From contig NZ_JAPWGM010000002.1 of NCBI RefSeq assembly GCF_027213715.1, positions 186,001 to 250,000 on the forward strand: 64,000 nt of DNA, in the 5' to 3' direction. Below the pieces are notes generated by a model. The model was not told the origin of the DNA and ran no database searches. It worked only from the letters and a program-made list of their open reading frames with translations. Source of the DNA: Pedobacter punctiformis (GTDB taxonomy: Bacteria; Bacteroidota; Bacteroidia; Sphingobacteriales; Sphingobacteriaceae). Every line of letters begins with the position of its first letter. Within the stretch, counting starts at the first letter, position 1. The position numbers and the translations under genes are program-made. Below, in pieces: positions 53,101 through 61,135 of this stretch.

Positions 53101-54510
53101 ATGAACTTTACCAAATTAAACCCTCAGATATTAGCAGAAATTAAAAGCATTTTAGGCGAAAACGCAGTTTTTACAGATGCCGAAAGTTTGGATAATTATA
53201 GCCATGATGAAACAGAAGATTTACGTTACCAACCAGAGGTTGTTGTAAAACCAAAAACAACTGCCGAGGTTTCTGCTTTGCTTAAACTTTGTAATGGTTA
53301 TGGCATTCCGGTTACGCCGAGAGGTGGCGGGACTGGATTAAGTGGCGCCGCTTTGCCAATTTATGGAGGCGTTTCTTTATCCATGGAAAAATTTAAAGCC
53401 ATTATAGAAATAGATACAGAGAATTTACAAGCCACTGTTGAGCCCGGGGTAATTACCGAAGAGTTTATTAATGCAGTGGCTGAACAAGGGCTTTTATATC
53501 CGGTAGACCCAAGCAGCAAAGGTTCTTGTTTTATAGGTGGAAACGTGGCGCATGGATCTGGTGGACCAAGAGTTGTAAAATATGGAACCATTCGTGAGTA
53601 TATCTTAAATCTGGAAGTCGTTTTACCTAATGGAGAGGTAATCTGGACAGGCGCCAATACGTTAAAATATGCTTCAGGTTATAATTTAACACAGTTGATG
53701 ATTGGTTCGGAAGGAACATTAGCTGTTGTAACTAAAATCGTGACTAAGCTTTTGCCCAAGCCACAAAACTCAGTTTTAATGATGGGTTCTTTCAGCACAA
53801 ATGAAGAGGCTTGTGCAGCTGTTTCAGCAATATTCAGGGCTGGTGTAACGCCATCTGCTTTAGAGTTTATGGAACGGAAAGGAGTGGAGTGGGTAATTAA
53901 ATATGACGACATCAAATTTGATCTTAAAGATGATGTTAAAGCCTTATTAATGATTGAATTTGATGGAGATGATTTGGATGACATTTTTAAAAATTGTGAG
54001 AAAACCAATATCGTTTTAGAAGATCATAAATGTACGGAAGTGCTTTTCGCTGATTCCTCGGCTCAAAAAGAAGAATTGTGGAGGATGCGCCGAACAATGG
54101 CCGAATCGGTCAAATCTAATTCAGTTTATAAGGAAGAAGATACCGTGGTGCCAAGAGCTGCTTTACCGGAATTAATTAATGGAATTAAAGAAATTGGTGC
54201 AAAATATGGTTTTGAAAGTGTTTGCTATGGACATGCTGGTGATGGAAACCTACACGTAAACATTATTAAAGCCGGAATGAGTGATGATGACTGGAAAAAC
54301 AAATTGAAATTTGGCATTACAGAAATTTTTGAACTTACAAGAGATTTAGGTGGAACTTTATCGGGAGAGCACGGCATTGGCCTGGTTCAAAAAGATTATA
54401 TGCCAATAAAATATTCAGAGATTCATTTAAATCTAATGCGTGGAATAAAACAGGTTTTTGACCCAAAAGGCATATTAAATCCAGGCAAAATGATTCCTGA
54501 CTTAAAATAA
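53101..54510 (+). CDS. FAD-linked oxidase (GlcD/D-lactate dehydrogenase-like)
   Basis: This 469-aa flavoprotein oxidises a 2-hydroxy acid such as D-lactate or glycolate. The FAD-binding PCMH domain is marked by TPRGGGTGLSGAALP, DPSSKGSCFIGGNVAHGSGGPRVVKYG and IGSEGTLAVVTKI. The C-terminal FAD-oxidase domain contains CYGHAGDGNLHVNI, with the catalytic and metal-binding His, and GEHGIGLVQKDY. The exact substrate cannot be read from sequence. Confidence 0.93.
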   Translation: MNFTKLNPQILAEIKSILGENAVFTDAESLDNYSHDETEDLRYQPEVVVKPKTTAEVSALLKLCNGYGIPVTPRGGGTGLSGAALPIYGGVSLSMEKFKAIIEIDTENLQATVEPGVITEEFINAVAEQGLLYPVDPSSKGSCFIGGNVAHGSGGPRVVKYGTIREYILNLEVVLPNGEVIWTGANTLKYASGYNLTQLMIGSEGTLAVVTKIVTKLLPKPQNSVLMMGSFSTNEEACAAVSAIFRAGVTPSALEFMERKGVEWVIKYDDIKFDLKDDVKALLMIEFDGDDLDDIFKNCEKTNIVLEDHKCTEVLFADSSAQKEELWRMRRTMAESVKSNSVYKEEDTVVPRAALPELINGIKEIGAKYGFESVCYGHAGDGNLHVNIIKAGMSDDDWKNKLKFGITEIFELTRDLGGTLSGEHGIGLVQKDYMPIKYSEIHLNLMRGIKQVFDPKGILNPGKMIPDLK

Positions 54511-54537
54511 CCAACTTAAACGTCATTTAGATTATTA

Positions 54538-55473
54538 ATGCTCATGAAACCTATTTTAGTTTCACTATACCTTATTTTAAGCATATTCTTTGCGAAAGCA
54601 CAAACAATTTATAGTCACGCATATGGTAATCGCACCAATAAAGCCGTTATATTTATTCACGGCGGACCAAGTGGTAATTCAACACTTTTTGAAGGCACAA
54701 CTGCTCAAAAACTGGCTGATAAAGGCTTTTATGTAATTGTTTACGATAGAAGAGGTGAAGGCCGGTCGGCAGATCCTGATGCAAAATTTACTTATCAGGA
54801 GGCTTTTAATGATCTAAATGGTATTTACGAAAAGTACAACCTTAAATCGGCTAATATTATTGCACACAGTTTTGGCGGATTGGTTGGTACATTGTTTTCA
54901 GAAAAATATCCTAAAAAGGTAAATACATTAATATTGGCTGGCGCTTTATTCTCCCAGCAAGAAACTTATAACCATATTTTAACCTCGGTTAAAAAGATAT
55001 ATGCCTTAAAAAATGATACCACTATGCTCAAAACAGTTGCCTATGTAGAAGGTTTGGATAAAAATTCAGCCGAATATAGAAAAGGTTGTTTCGATCTGGC
55101 CGGAAAAAATGGTTACTTTAAATTGGAGCACCCAGATAAAGAGGCGGTTGATTTAAACAAAAATTATGAAGCTGGTATTTTTTATAAAACCAATATCAGG
55201 AATCACAATGCCCCAATAAATTTTTATAAGAACGAACCACTTAAAAACATTGATACAAAAGCCATTCTGAAGAAAATAAAAGATAAGAAAATCCGTCTTT
55301 TTGCAATTTATGGTAAGCAAGACGGAATTTTTTCTGACAAGCAAATTGAGGATATGAAACATATTACCGGAAAAAATAACTTTGTTTATTTGGATAATTG
55401 CTCACATTATCTTTTTGTTGATCAACAACAGTCATTCTTATCGGCAGTTAAAAAATGGCTTAAAGTTTATTGA
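54538..55473 (+). CDS. Exported alpha/beta hydrolase
   Basis: This 311-aa protein has a signal peptide (about 1-21, ending AKAQ) and an alpha/beta-hydrolase fold. It shows the oxyanion loop FIHGGPSG, nucleophile Ser in IIAHSFGGLVG, Asp in YGKQDGIF and His in LDNCSHYLFVD. HGGPSG and DRRGEGRS resemble prolyl-iminopeptidase-like hydrolases, but substrate is not known. It overlaps the next gene tail to tail by 7 bp. It probably follows the FAD oxidase transcript, 27 bp away. Confidence 0.88.
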   Translation: MLMKPILVSLYLILSIFFAKAQTIYSHAYGNRTNKAVIFIHGGPSGNSTLFEGTTAQKLADKGFYVIVYDRRGEGRSADPDAKFTYQEAFNDLNGIYEKYNLKSANIIAHSFGGLVGTLFSEKYPKKVNTLILAGALFSQQETYNHILTSVKKIYALKNDTTMLKTVAYVEGLDKNSAEYRKGCFDLAGKNGYFKLEHPDKEAVDLNKNYEAGIFYKTNIRNHNAPINFYKNEPLKNIDTKAILKKIKDKKIRLFAIYGKQDGIFSDKQIEDMKHITGKNNFVYLDNCSHYLFVDQQQSFLSAVKKWLKVY

Positions 55474-55955
55474 TTTAGTTGTTCAAAATCTAACATTTTT
55501 TGTTTTTCGGCTTCAGGTATGGCCACCGGTTTGCCATTTGCATAATCAACTGCAATACACACAGTTTTTCCCTTACTGCAAATTACTTCTTCAGTACCTT
55601 TAATTTTTACAATCTGATAATCCAGATCAAAACTGGTATTGCCTATTCTGGATGTTTTAACATGTACGGCTATTTTATCATCCATCAAAATTGGTAAAAT
55701 ATAGTCCAGCTCGGCATGCGCTATAACAATCCCGGTTTTTTTCCAGTCCCAATTAATAATCTCTTCCCAATATTTTGTACGGGCTATTTCCAGGTAGGTA
55801 AAATAAACCGAATTGTTTACATGTCCCATCATATCAAAGTCTATAAAACGAAGTGGAATATTGGTTTTATAGTTAAAAAAGTCAGAAAAACGCTTTATGT
55901 CTGTCAATTTGTCTTTTGATTTACTTGTTTTTTGCCAAAATGTCTTAAAAATCAT
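55467..55955 (-). CDS. Acyl-CoA thioesterase (4HBT hot-dog fold)
   Basis: This 162-aa hot-dog protein hydrolyses acyl-CoA. The active-site loop RFIDFDMMGHVNNSVYFTYLEIAR, with Asp in the catalytic position, is typical of 4-hydroxybenzoyl-CoA thioesterase-like enzymes. A 30-residue N-terminal extension precedes it. The C-terminus overlaps the convergent hydrolase gene by 7 bp. No linked fatty-acid pathway gene suggests a precise substrate. Confidence 0.9.
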   Translation of the reverse strand: MIFKTFWQKTSKSKDKLTDIKRFSDFFNYKTNIPLRFIDFDMMGHVNNSVYFTYLEIARTKYWEEIINWDWKKTGIVIAHAELDYILPILMDDKIAVHVKTSRIGNTSFDLDYQIVKIKGTEEVICSKGKTVCIAVDYANGKPVAIPEAEKQKMLDFEQLNQ

Positions 55956-56022
55956 AAAAATAGGGATTGGTATATAAGTTGAATAGGATGAATTATCAAT
56001 TTAAAAATAAAAAATTAAAGAT

Positions 56023-56457
56023 ATGACACTTGTAAATTTCAACAACAAAACCCGCAACACAGCTCCTTACTTTAACAATGTTTTTGATTCATTGTTTAGC
56101 GATGCGATAACTAAAAATAAAATGGTTGATAAATCGCCAAATGTTAATATTAGCGAAAGCGAAACTGCTTACGTAATTGAATTGGCTGCACCGGGTTTAA
56201 AGAAAGAAGATTTTCAAATTAATTTAAAGAAAGATACCTTATCGGTTTGGGCAGAAGTTAAAAAAGACGAAACTCAGGTTGTAAAAGATTTTACACGTAA
56301 GGAGTTTGATTACAGTTCGTTTGCAAGATCATTTAACTTACCAGACAGTGCGGATGGCGACAAAATTACTGCCGAGTATAAAGACGGTATTTTAAGCATC
56401 AACATTGGTAAAAAAGATGAGGCTAAATTACAACACAAAGAAATTGTAGTCGCATAA
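56023..56457 (+). CDS. Hsp20/alpha-crystallin small heat-shock protein
   Basis: This 144-aa ATP-independent chaperone holds unfolding proteins in the cytosol. The alpha-crystallin domain spans about residues 40-140, with the core VIELAAPGLKKEDFQINLKKDTLSV and the dimer motif YKDGILSINIGKK. The N-terminal arm is short. No inverted CIRCE-type repeat is visible in the 67 bp upstream. A terminator lies 40 bp after the stop. Confidence 0.93.
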   Translation: MTLVNFNNKTRNTAPYFNNVFDSLFSDAITKNKMVDKSPNVNISESETAYVIELAAPGLKKEDFQINLKKDTLSVWAEVKKDETQVVKDFTRKEFDYSSFARSFNLPDSADGDKITAEYKDGILSINIGKKDEAKLQHKEIVVA

Positions 56458-56496
56458 AAGTTTTTTCATAATAGTTTAGTTTAAGTTTAGGTTTAT

Positions 56497-56530
56497 AAGG
56501 ATAACGCTGGATGGCGTTATCCTTATTTTT
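56497..56530 (+). terminator. Terminator after the Hsp20 gene
   Basis: AAGGATAACGC and GCGTTATCCTT form a perfect 11-bp stem with a 6-nt loop, followed by ATTTTTT. Confidence 0.9.
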
Positions 56531-56595
56531 TGTTCTGTACAGTATTTAGATTCATTTTATATTGCATCTGGATTTATCCTAACGTCATTTTTTTG

Positions 56596-56603
56596 TACTT
56601 TTG
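56596..56603 (+). promoter_or_regulatory. -7 promoter element almost touching the start codon
   Basis: TACTTTTG is an exact consensus match ending only 4 bp before the ATG at 56608. Transcription would begin at or next to the A of the ATG, so the mRNA is probably leaderless. Confidence 0.65.
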
Positions 56604-56607
56604 CGCC

Positions 56608-57921
56608 ATGGAAAGAGAAATTCTGGATACTAAACGAAAAGCATTAAAAATAAATCTTGACCCGGCTATATATGGCACTTTCGCTGAGATTGGAGCAGGT
56701 CAGGAAGTTTCCAGAAACTTTTTTAATGCAGGGGCAGCATCCGGAACAGTAGCAAAAACCATGTCGGCCTACGATATGACTTTTAGTGATGCCATTTATG
56801 GAGCAGAAGCTTCGGGCCGTTACGTGAGTCAAAACCGGCTTCTACAAATGCTCGACCATGAATTTGGCTTGCTGAATGAGCGTTTATCTGGTGAGAAATA
56901 CGAAAGCCGTACTTTTTTTGCCTTTGCAGATACCGTAACCACCCTGAATTATAAACGTACTAACGAACCTCATGGTTGGGTCGGGCTCCGTTTCCAAAAT
57001 GAACCGGGTGGTTTGCCTAACGAAATCTTTTTTCACGTACGCCTGTTGGATACTGATGTAAATATGCAACAGCGTGTTTTGGGGATTATTGGCGTTAATT
57101 TACTTTATGCGGCATTTTATCATTACCGGGATCCTAAATTAATGGTAGAATCTTTAGCTGATAACCTGACTATCGGCTCAGTAGAAATTGATTTAATTTC
57201 TGTAAAAGGTCCTGCTTTTCCCGATACAAACAATATTCTGCTTAATCTTTATATGATTATGAAGGATTTTTCTGCAGCTGCAATTTTTGATGCGGATGCG
57301 CACCCCCGTCAGGCTAAAGATTTATTGTATAAAAAGGACATTATGATTTTGCGTACCAAATATGGTCAGAAATCTAATCCTAATTTTAACTTATTTAATA
57401 AAGCAACAGAGCAATTTAAGCGTACCAATCATGTAGAGGAAGGAAATTTGGCCGTGATGATTGAGGTTTTATTGACCAATGTTTTAACTGAAGCGCAGGA
57501 AACGCCTGATGATATTGATTTGGAAGCAGTAGCGAAGAGAACCCAGGATATGTGTGATACCGGGAACATTGTGATTGTATCTAATTTTACGCGTCATAAT
57601 CGCCTTGCAAAATATTTAGACCGTTGTAAACCAAAAAGTGTTGGCTTGGCTACTAACATCAATAACTTGAAGTTTGTATTTAATTCGACCAACTTTGGTG
57701 AGAATTATTCTGGTCAGTTATTGAGCTATGTAAATGACATGTTCAGCAAAAATGTTAGGTTATTCGCCTATCCATTTTTGGATAAGAAAACCAACGAGGT
57801 GATTACTACAGCCAATATGCCAATAACTGCTGAAGCTAAACCTTTATTTGACTTCCTGCTTATAAACGGCTATATTACAGATATTAAAGATTACAGCGAA
57901 GACGAAGTGAAAACCGTTTAG
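56608..57921 (+). CDS. Conserved protein of unknown function (437 aa)
   Basis: The protein has a strongly conserved-looking N-terminus (TKRKALKINLDPAIYGTFAE, GAGQEVSRNFF, GTVAKTMSAYDM). It has no signal peptide and no P-loop or other catalytic motif I can name. It is mixed alpha/beta and probably cytosolic. Similar proteins in Bacteroidota and cyanobacteria carry inconsistent automatic names such as nicotinate-nucleotide adenylyltransferase or TonB-related, none supported by visible motifs. The frame is open from 56530, but the promoter fixes the start at ATG 56608. Confidence 0.85.
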   Translation: MEREILDTKRKALKINLDPAIYGTFAEIGAGQEVSRNFFNAGAASGTVAKTMSAYDMTFSDAIYGAEASGRYVSQNRLLQMLDHEFGLLNERLSGEKYESRTFFAFADTVTTLNYKRTNEPHGWVGLRFQNEPGGLPNEIFFHVRLLDTDVNMQQRVLGIIGVNLLYAAFYHYRDPKLMVESLADNLTIGSVEIDLISVKGPAFPDTNNILLNLYMIMKDFSAAAIFDADAHPRQAKDLLYKKDIMILRTKYGQKSNPNFNLFNKATEQFKRTNHVEEGNLAVMIEVLLTNVLTEAQETPDDIDLEAVAKRTQDMCDTGNIVIVSNFTRHNRLAKYLDRCKPKSVGLATNINNLKFVFNSTNFGENYSGQLLSYVNDMFSKNVRLFAYPFLDKKTNEVITTANMPITAEAKPLFDFLLINGYITDIKDYSEDEVKTV

Positions 57922-57952
57922 ATTGCTTTTTGAAATCATTTCTGGTGGTTAT

Positions 57953-58978
57953 CTATATTGTTTTTAATACCGTTCCGGTTTCATTAACCTGTAACTGATA
58001 TTGACTTCCGCACTTCAAAGCGAAGTTATTTCGCTGATGGCCAACCGGAAAATCAAAGGCAACGGGGTAATTATATTCTTTGATTTTTTCCGTTACAATT
58101 TCATAAATAGTTTTACCAAATTCCTCTCCGGCATCATCCGGTTTAACTTTAAAACCACCAATAACCAATCCTTTAAGTTTATCCAGCTTTCCGCTTCGTT
58201 TTAAGTTCCAAAACATTCTGTCTAAACTATAAAGATATTCTCCGGTATCTTCCACGAAAAGAATTTTATGATCTGTATTTAAATCAGACTGACTCCCACA
58301 AAGCGTTTCAATGATGCTTAGGTTTCCGCCAACTAAAATACCCTCAGCCTTTCCTGGTTTATTATTTACATGGGCGGGGGCAAGCGCAGCCATATCTTCG
58401 CCAATTAATGCGTTTTTAATGGATAGAATGGTTTCTATTTGTATAGGCTCTGCTTTGTTCCAGTCATCAGGAAAACTATTGCACATTTTAGAATGAATAG
58501 ATGCAATACCAAATTGTCTGGCTAAATGGCAATGTAAAACTGTGATATCACTAAAACCTATAATCCATTTTGGGTTTCTTTTAAAGCCAGAAAAATCCAG
58601 TTGATCAACAATACGCACAAAACCGTAACCACCCCGTGCGCACATAATGGCCTTAATGTTAGGATCATCAAGCATTTTTTGAAAATCTATCAGTCTTTCG
58701 GAGTCGGTACCACCATATGTAAAATCACGTTTGCCTATCGTATCGCCAATTTTTAGGTTAAAACCCCAGCTTTGCATTTGTAAAACAGAAGGTTGGATTT
58801 GTTCGGTTGTAATGTATCCGGCCGGACTGGTTATGCCAATGGTATCACCGGCTTTAAGATATGGCGGAATTTTAAAATTGGAGGAATTGTCAGGCTCGAT
58901 TGTATTTGCTAAACTTTTAAATGCAGGCAATAATGCTGCTGAAGCAATAAATGAAGAAAGGAAATGTTTTCGGTTCAT
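57953..58978 (-). CDS. LD-carboxypeptidase (S66, muramoyltetrapeptide carboxypeptidase)
   Basis: This 341-aa serine peptidase removes the terminal D-Ala from tetrapeptides in murein recycling. The nucleophile region is CARGGYGFVRI, with the usual Ser replaced in the visible string by the GGYG turn; Glu and His follow in LFVEDTGEYLYSLDRM and FPVGHQRNN. A signal sequence (NRKHFLSSFIASAALLPAF) makes it exported, unlike cytosolic LdcA. A -7 element lies 56 bp upstream, next to a perfect inverted repeat. Confidence 0.88.
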   Translation of the reverse strand: MNRKHFLSSFIASAALLPAFKSLANTIEPDNSSNFKIPPYLKAGDTIGITSPAGYITTEQIQPSVLQMQSWGFNLKIGDTIGKRDFTYGGTDSERLIDFQKMLDDPNIKAIMCARGGYGFVRIVDQLDFSGFKRNPKWIIGFSDITVLHCHLARQFGIASIHSKMCNSFPDDWNKAEPIQIETILSIKNALIGEDMAALAPAHVNNKPGKAEGILVGGNLSIIETLCGSQSDLNTDHKILFVEDTGEYLYSLDRMFWNLKRSGKLDKLKGLVIGGFKVKPDDAGEEFGKTIYEIVTEKIKEYNYPVAFDFPVGHQRNNFALKCGSQYQLQVNETGTVLKTI

Positions 58979-59033
58979 CTAAAATGTGATATTTTAAACG
59001 AATATAGGATTTGAAATGCTGAAACTAAGGTAA

Positions 59034-59041
59034 CAAAAATA
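59034..59041 (-). promoter_or_regulatory. -7 promoter element for the LD-carboxypeptidase gene
   Basis: The minus strand reads TATTTTTG, an exact consensus match about 56 bp before the ATG at 58978. Confidence 0.6.
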
Positions 59042-59044
59042 TGA

Positions 59045-59072
59045 AAAGGGATTTATATCCATAAATCCCTTT
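59045..59072. repeat. Perfect 12-bp inverted repeat upstream of the LD-carboxypeptidase promoter
   Basis: AAAGGGATTTAT and ATAAATCCCTTT enclose a 4-nt loop, 3 bp from the -7 element and inside the -33/-7 spacer. It could be an operator, or a second terminator for transcripts coming from the 59.2-59.6 kb unit. Confidence 0.7.
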
Positions 59073-59177
59073 AAACCAAACAAATTAATCTGTAAAAGAT
59101 TAGTATAATGTGAATTAACTATATAACCAGATAAATTAAAAATTGTTTTTTAATCGGATATTTTTTTCAAAAAAATA

Positions 59178-59207
59178 AGGCTATCCATCGCGGATAGCCT
59201 TAGCTAA
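59178..59207 (-). terminator. Terminator of the minus-strand small-ORF/tRNA-like unit
   Basis: On the minus strand AAGGCTATCC and GGATAGCCTT pair perfectly (10 bp, 5-nt loop), followed by ATTTTTTT. The only feature it can serve on this strand is the unit at 59283-59586. Confidence 0.85.
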
Positions 59208-59282
59208 CAACAAAACAAATATATGATAACCAAATCATCAAGCCTGCGTGCAGACTTGTAAAGCATGTGAGCGCATACTTTG

Positions 59283-59355
59283 CGGCCTAGTAATGGATTC
59301 GAACCATTATGTGTAAGTTTATGAAACTCCAACCTTTCCTTTCAGTCAACTGGCC
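59283..59355 (-). tRNA. tRNA-like element with CAT anticodon loop (possible Met/Ile2, perhaps degenerate)
   Basis: Read on the minus strand, the segment folds as a tRNA: acceptor GGCCAGT pairs with ACT(A)GGCC, with one bulged A. U8 and G9 are present, D-arm ACTG...AGGT has A14, G18-G19 and A21, the anticodon loop is TTCATAA, and the T-arm AATGG-TTCGAAT-CCATT is perfect. The anticodon stem pairs at three positions plus one G-T, with a second bulged or mismatched A. No CCA is encoded (GCA follows). The conserved bases are all correct, so it is tRNA-derived; whether it is charged is doubtful. It begins 7 bp after a 53-aa ORF. Confidence 0.5.
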
Positions 59356-59362
59356 AGAATTT

Positions 59363-59524
59363 CTATAATTGTTTGAGTGTTAAATAATCTTTCAGTTCAG
59401 CAATTTGTTCATCGTTTAAAGTATCTTTATCCTCTGGAATTATCTCTTTCTGTTCTTCATTTTTAAGAGGATAGACGAAAATTGGATATTCATCTATTGC
59501 GGGATATTGAAAATAAATAGACAT
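59363..59524 (-). CDS. 53-aa acidic protein in a promoter-to-terminator unit (hypothetical)
   Basis: The ORF starts at ATG 59524 with AAAGGA 8 nt upstream, a Shine-Dalgarno sequence that is rare here, and ends at TAG 59363. The product begins MSIYFQYPAIDEYPIFVYPL, then has an acidic middle (NEEQKEIIPEDKDTLNDEQ) and a short amphipathic helix (IAELKDYLTLKQL). A -7 element (59579-59586) lies upstream and a tRNA-like element and terminator follow. No family is recognised. Confidence 0.6.
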   Translation of the reverse strand: MSIYFQYPAIDEYPIFVYPLKNEEQKEIIPEDKDTLNDEQIAELKDYLTLKQL

Positions 59525-59578
59525 AATTATAATCCTTTAAAATTTTAACCATAAACTACATTAACTGCTAATGTTAGG

Positions 59579-59586
59579 CAAAGATA
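59579..59586 (-). promoter_or_regulatory. -7 promoter element of the small-ORF/tRNA-like unit
   Basis: The minus strand reads TATCTTTG, an exact TAnnTTTG match, giving a leader of about 50 nt to the ATG at 59524. Confidence 0.55.
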
Positions 59587-59739
59587 TAAATTAGTATATA
59601 ATTTCTATAGAATTAGTAGTATTTATTTTAAAATAATTTTCACCTCTTAAATAAGGTAAACAGCGCATTATAAATTCATGTTCTTAAAAGCTAATTATTT
59701 TCAGGATATTTGCATTCTTATTCACTAATCAAAAAAATT

Positions 59740-61041
59740 GTGTCTTTAGATAAATTAAAACTCAGTAAGCCACTTGTTGCGGCCATGACAGATGCCGGAT
59801 TTCTAACTCCAAAAGAGGTTCAGTTAAAAACAATGTCGAGGATTTTAGGCGGGCAGGATGTTATTGCTGTTGGACCAGAGGGGATTGGCAAAACTACTAC
59901 ATATGTACTAGCTACGCTGATGAAGCTTAAATATGCTTTTGAAGAAGCACCAAGAGCCTTAATTTTAGTGCCTGATGCAGAACATGTGGCTGAAGTAATA
60001 GCGCAATTTAATTTGCTAAACAGAAATAAAACATTTCGTATTGCAGGCATAGATAGTTCTGGAAGTATTGATGCACAAATGAACGAGCTTACTGATGGGG
60101 TGGATATTATTGTAGCTGTACCAGACAGGGCACGCGCTTTATATTTAAAACTGGCTTTAAATACGAACAAGATTCAAATGTTTATCGTAGATAATGCGGA
60201 GTTAATTGTTAAAAAAGGTTTGCAATTGCCTGTTGTAGAACTCGCAAATAGTGCTCAGAAATCACAGCATATTATTTTTACCGAGGTTTTGCATGATAAA
60301 TTAAACCACATGCTTAATCCTTTTATGAAATTTCCGGCAGTTATAGAAATTCAGGAACTTGGAGAGAAGGAAGCAGAAGTGCATCAGCAACTATTATATC
60401 AGGTACCTAATTTTAGAACCAAGCTTAATTTACTGACTCTTTTATTGGGCGATGCTGAAGTATTTGATAAAGTAGTTGTGTTTGTAAATACCAAATTAAC
60501 TGCTCAAACGGTTTATAAAAACTTTAATCATGTTAATGAGGGTGAAATAAGCATTTACAGGCCCTTATTTTTTGATGATGCGGGTTTTGATGACATTCAG
60601 GATTTTAAAAATATTGCTGAAGCAAGGGTTTTAATTGTAGCCAATGAAGGTTTACAGGATCTTGATATTTCGGGTATTCCATTTGTTATTCATATGGAAT
60701 TGCCTGAACAGAAAGAAACGCTGATTAAAAGAATTGTAAAACATGGCGACGAAGAAGTGGTGGCCATTACTTTTTCAACAGATATTGAATTAATAGAAGT
60801 TAGAAAAATTGAACATGCAGTGGGCGAGTTGATGCAGGTTATGGATTTGCCGGATGATTTAAAAGTGGTAGATCCTGCGAGTGCAAAAACTAAAAAGAAA
60901 AAAACAACTGAAGAAGAGGATGAAGCTTCTGATCGTGGTGCTGCATTTCATGAAAAGAAAGCTAGTAATGTTAAAAATTATAACTACAGCGCTGGCACAA
61001 AAGCTAAAATGACTTATAAAAACAAGAAAGGATTATCTTAA
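59740..61041 (+). CDS. DEAD-box helicase-like protein with degenerate motifs
   Basis: The protein keeps the two-domain DEAD-box layout. The Q-motif region is GFLTPKEVQLKTM, Walker A is GPEGIGKT (about 45-52), and a helicase C-terminal domain follows. However, motif II is DNAE instead of DEAD, motif III has no SAT, and the HRxGRxGR motif VI is replaced by KRIVKHGDE. A Lys/Glu-rich tail (KKKKTTEEEDEASD) ends it. The frame is open to a TTG at 59710, but that TTG is part of the promoter-like GATATTTG, so GTG 59740 is preferred (433 aa). It probably binds RNA without full helicase activity. Confidence 0.8.
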   Translation: MSLDKLKLSKPLVAAMTDAGFLTPKEVQLKTMSRILGGQDVIAVGPEGIGKTTTYVLATLMKLKYAFEEAPRALILVPDAEHVAEVIAQFNLLNRNKTFRIAGIDSSGSIDAQMNELTDGVDIIVAVPDRARALYLKLALNTNKIQMFIVDNAELIVKKGLQLPVVELANSAQKSQHIIFTEVLHDKLNHMLNPFMKFPAVIEIQELGEKEAEVHQQLLYQVPNFRTKLNLLTLLLGDAEVFDKVVVFVNTKLTAQTVYKNFNHVNEGEISIYRPLFFDDAGFDDIQDFKNIAEARVLIVANEGLQDLDISGIPFVIHMELPEQKETLIKRIVKHGDEEVVAITFSTDIELIEVRKIEHAVGELMQVMDLPDDLKVVDPASAKTKKKKTTEEEDEASDRGAAFHEKKASNVKNYNYSAGTKAKMTYKNKKGLS

Positions 61042-61084
61042 CTCTTTCTTTTAGATTATTTATTCATCATAAAATCCTGAACAT

Positions 61085-61117
61085 AAAAAAAGTCCCGATT
61101 TTCATCGGGACTTTTTT
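61085..61117. terminator. Bidirectional terminator between the DEAD-like and OmpA genes
   Basis: AAAAAAGTCCCGAT and ATCGGGACTTTTTT form a perfect 14-bp stem around TTTC. Confidence 0.92.
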
Positions 61118-61135
61118 ATTATCGTTAATTTACGA

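Noticed and set aside
59710..59739. TTG at 59710 as start of the DEAD-box-like protein
   Set aside because: The TTG is the end of a promoter-like GATATTTG element; the GTG at 59740 begins the conserved sequence.
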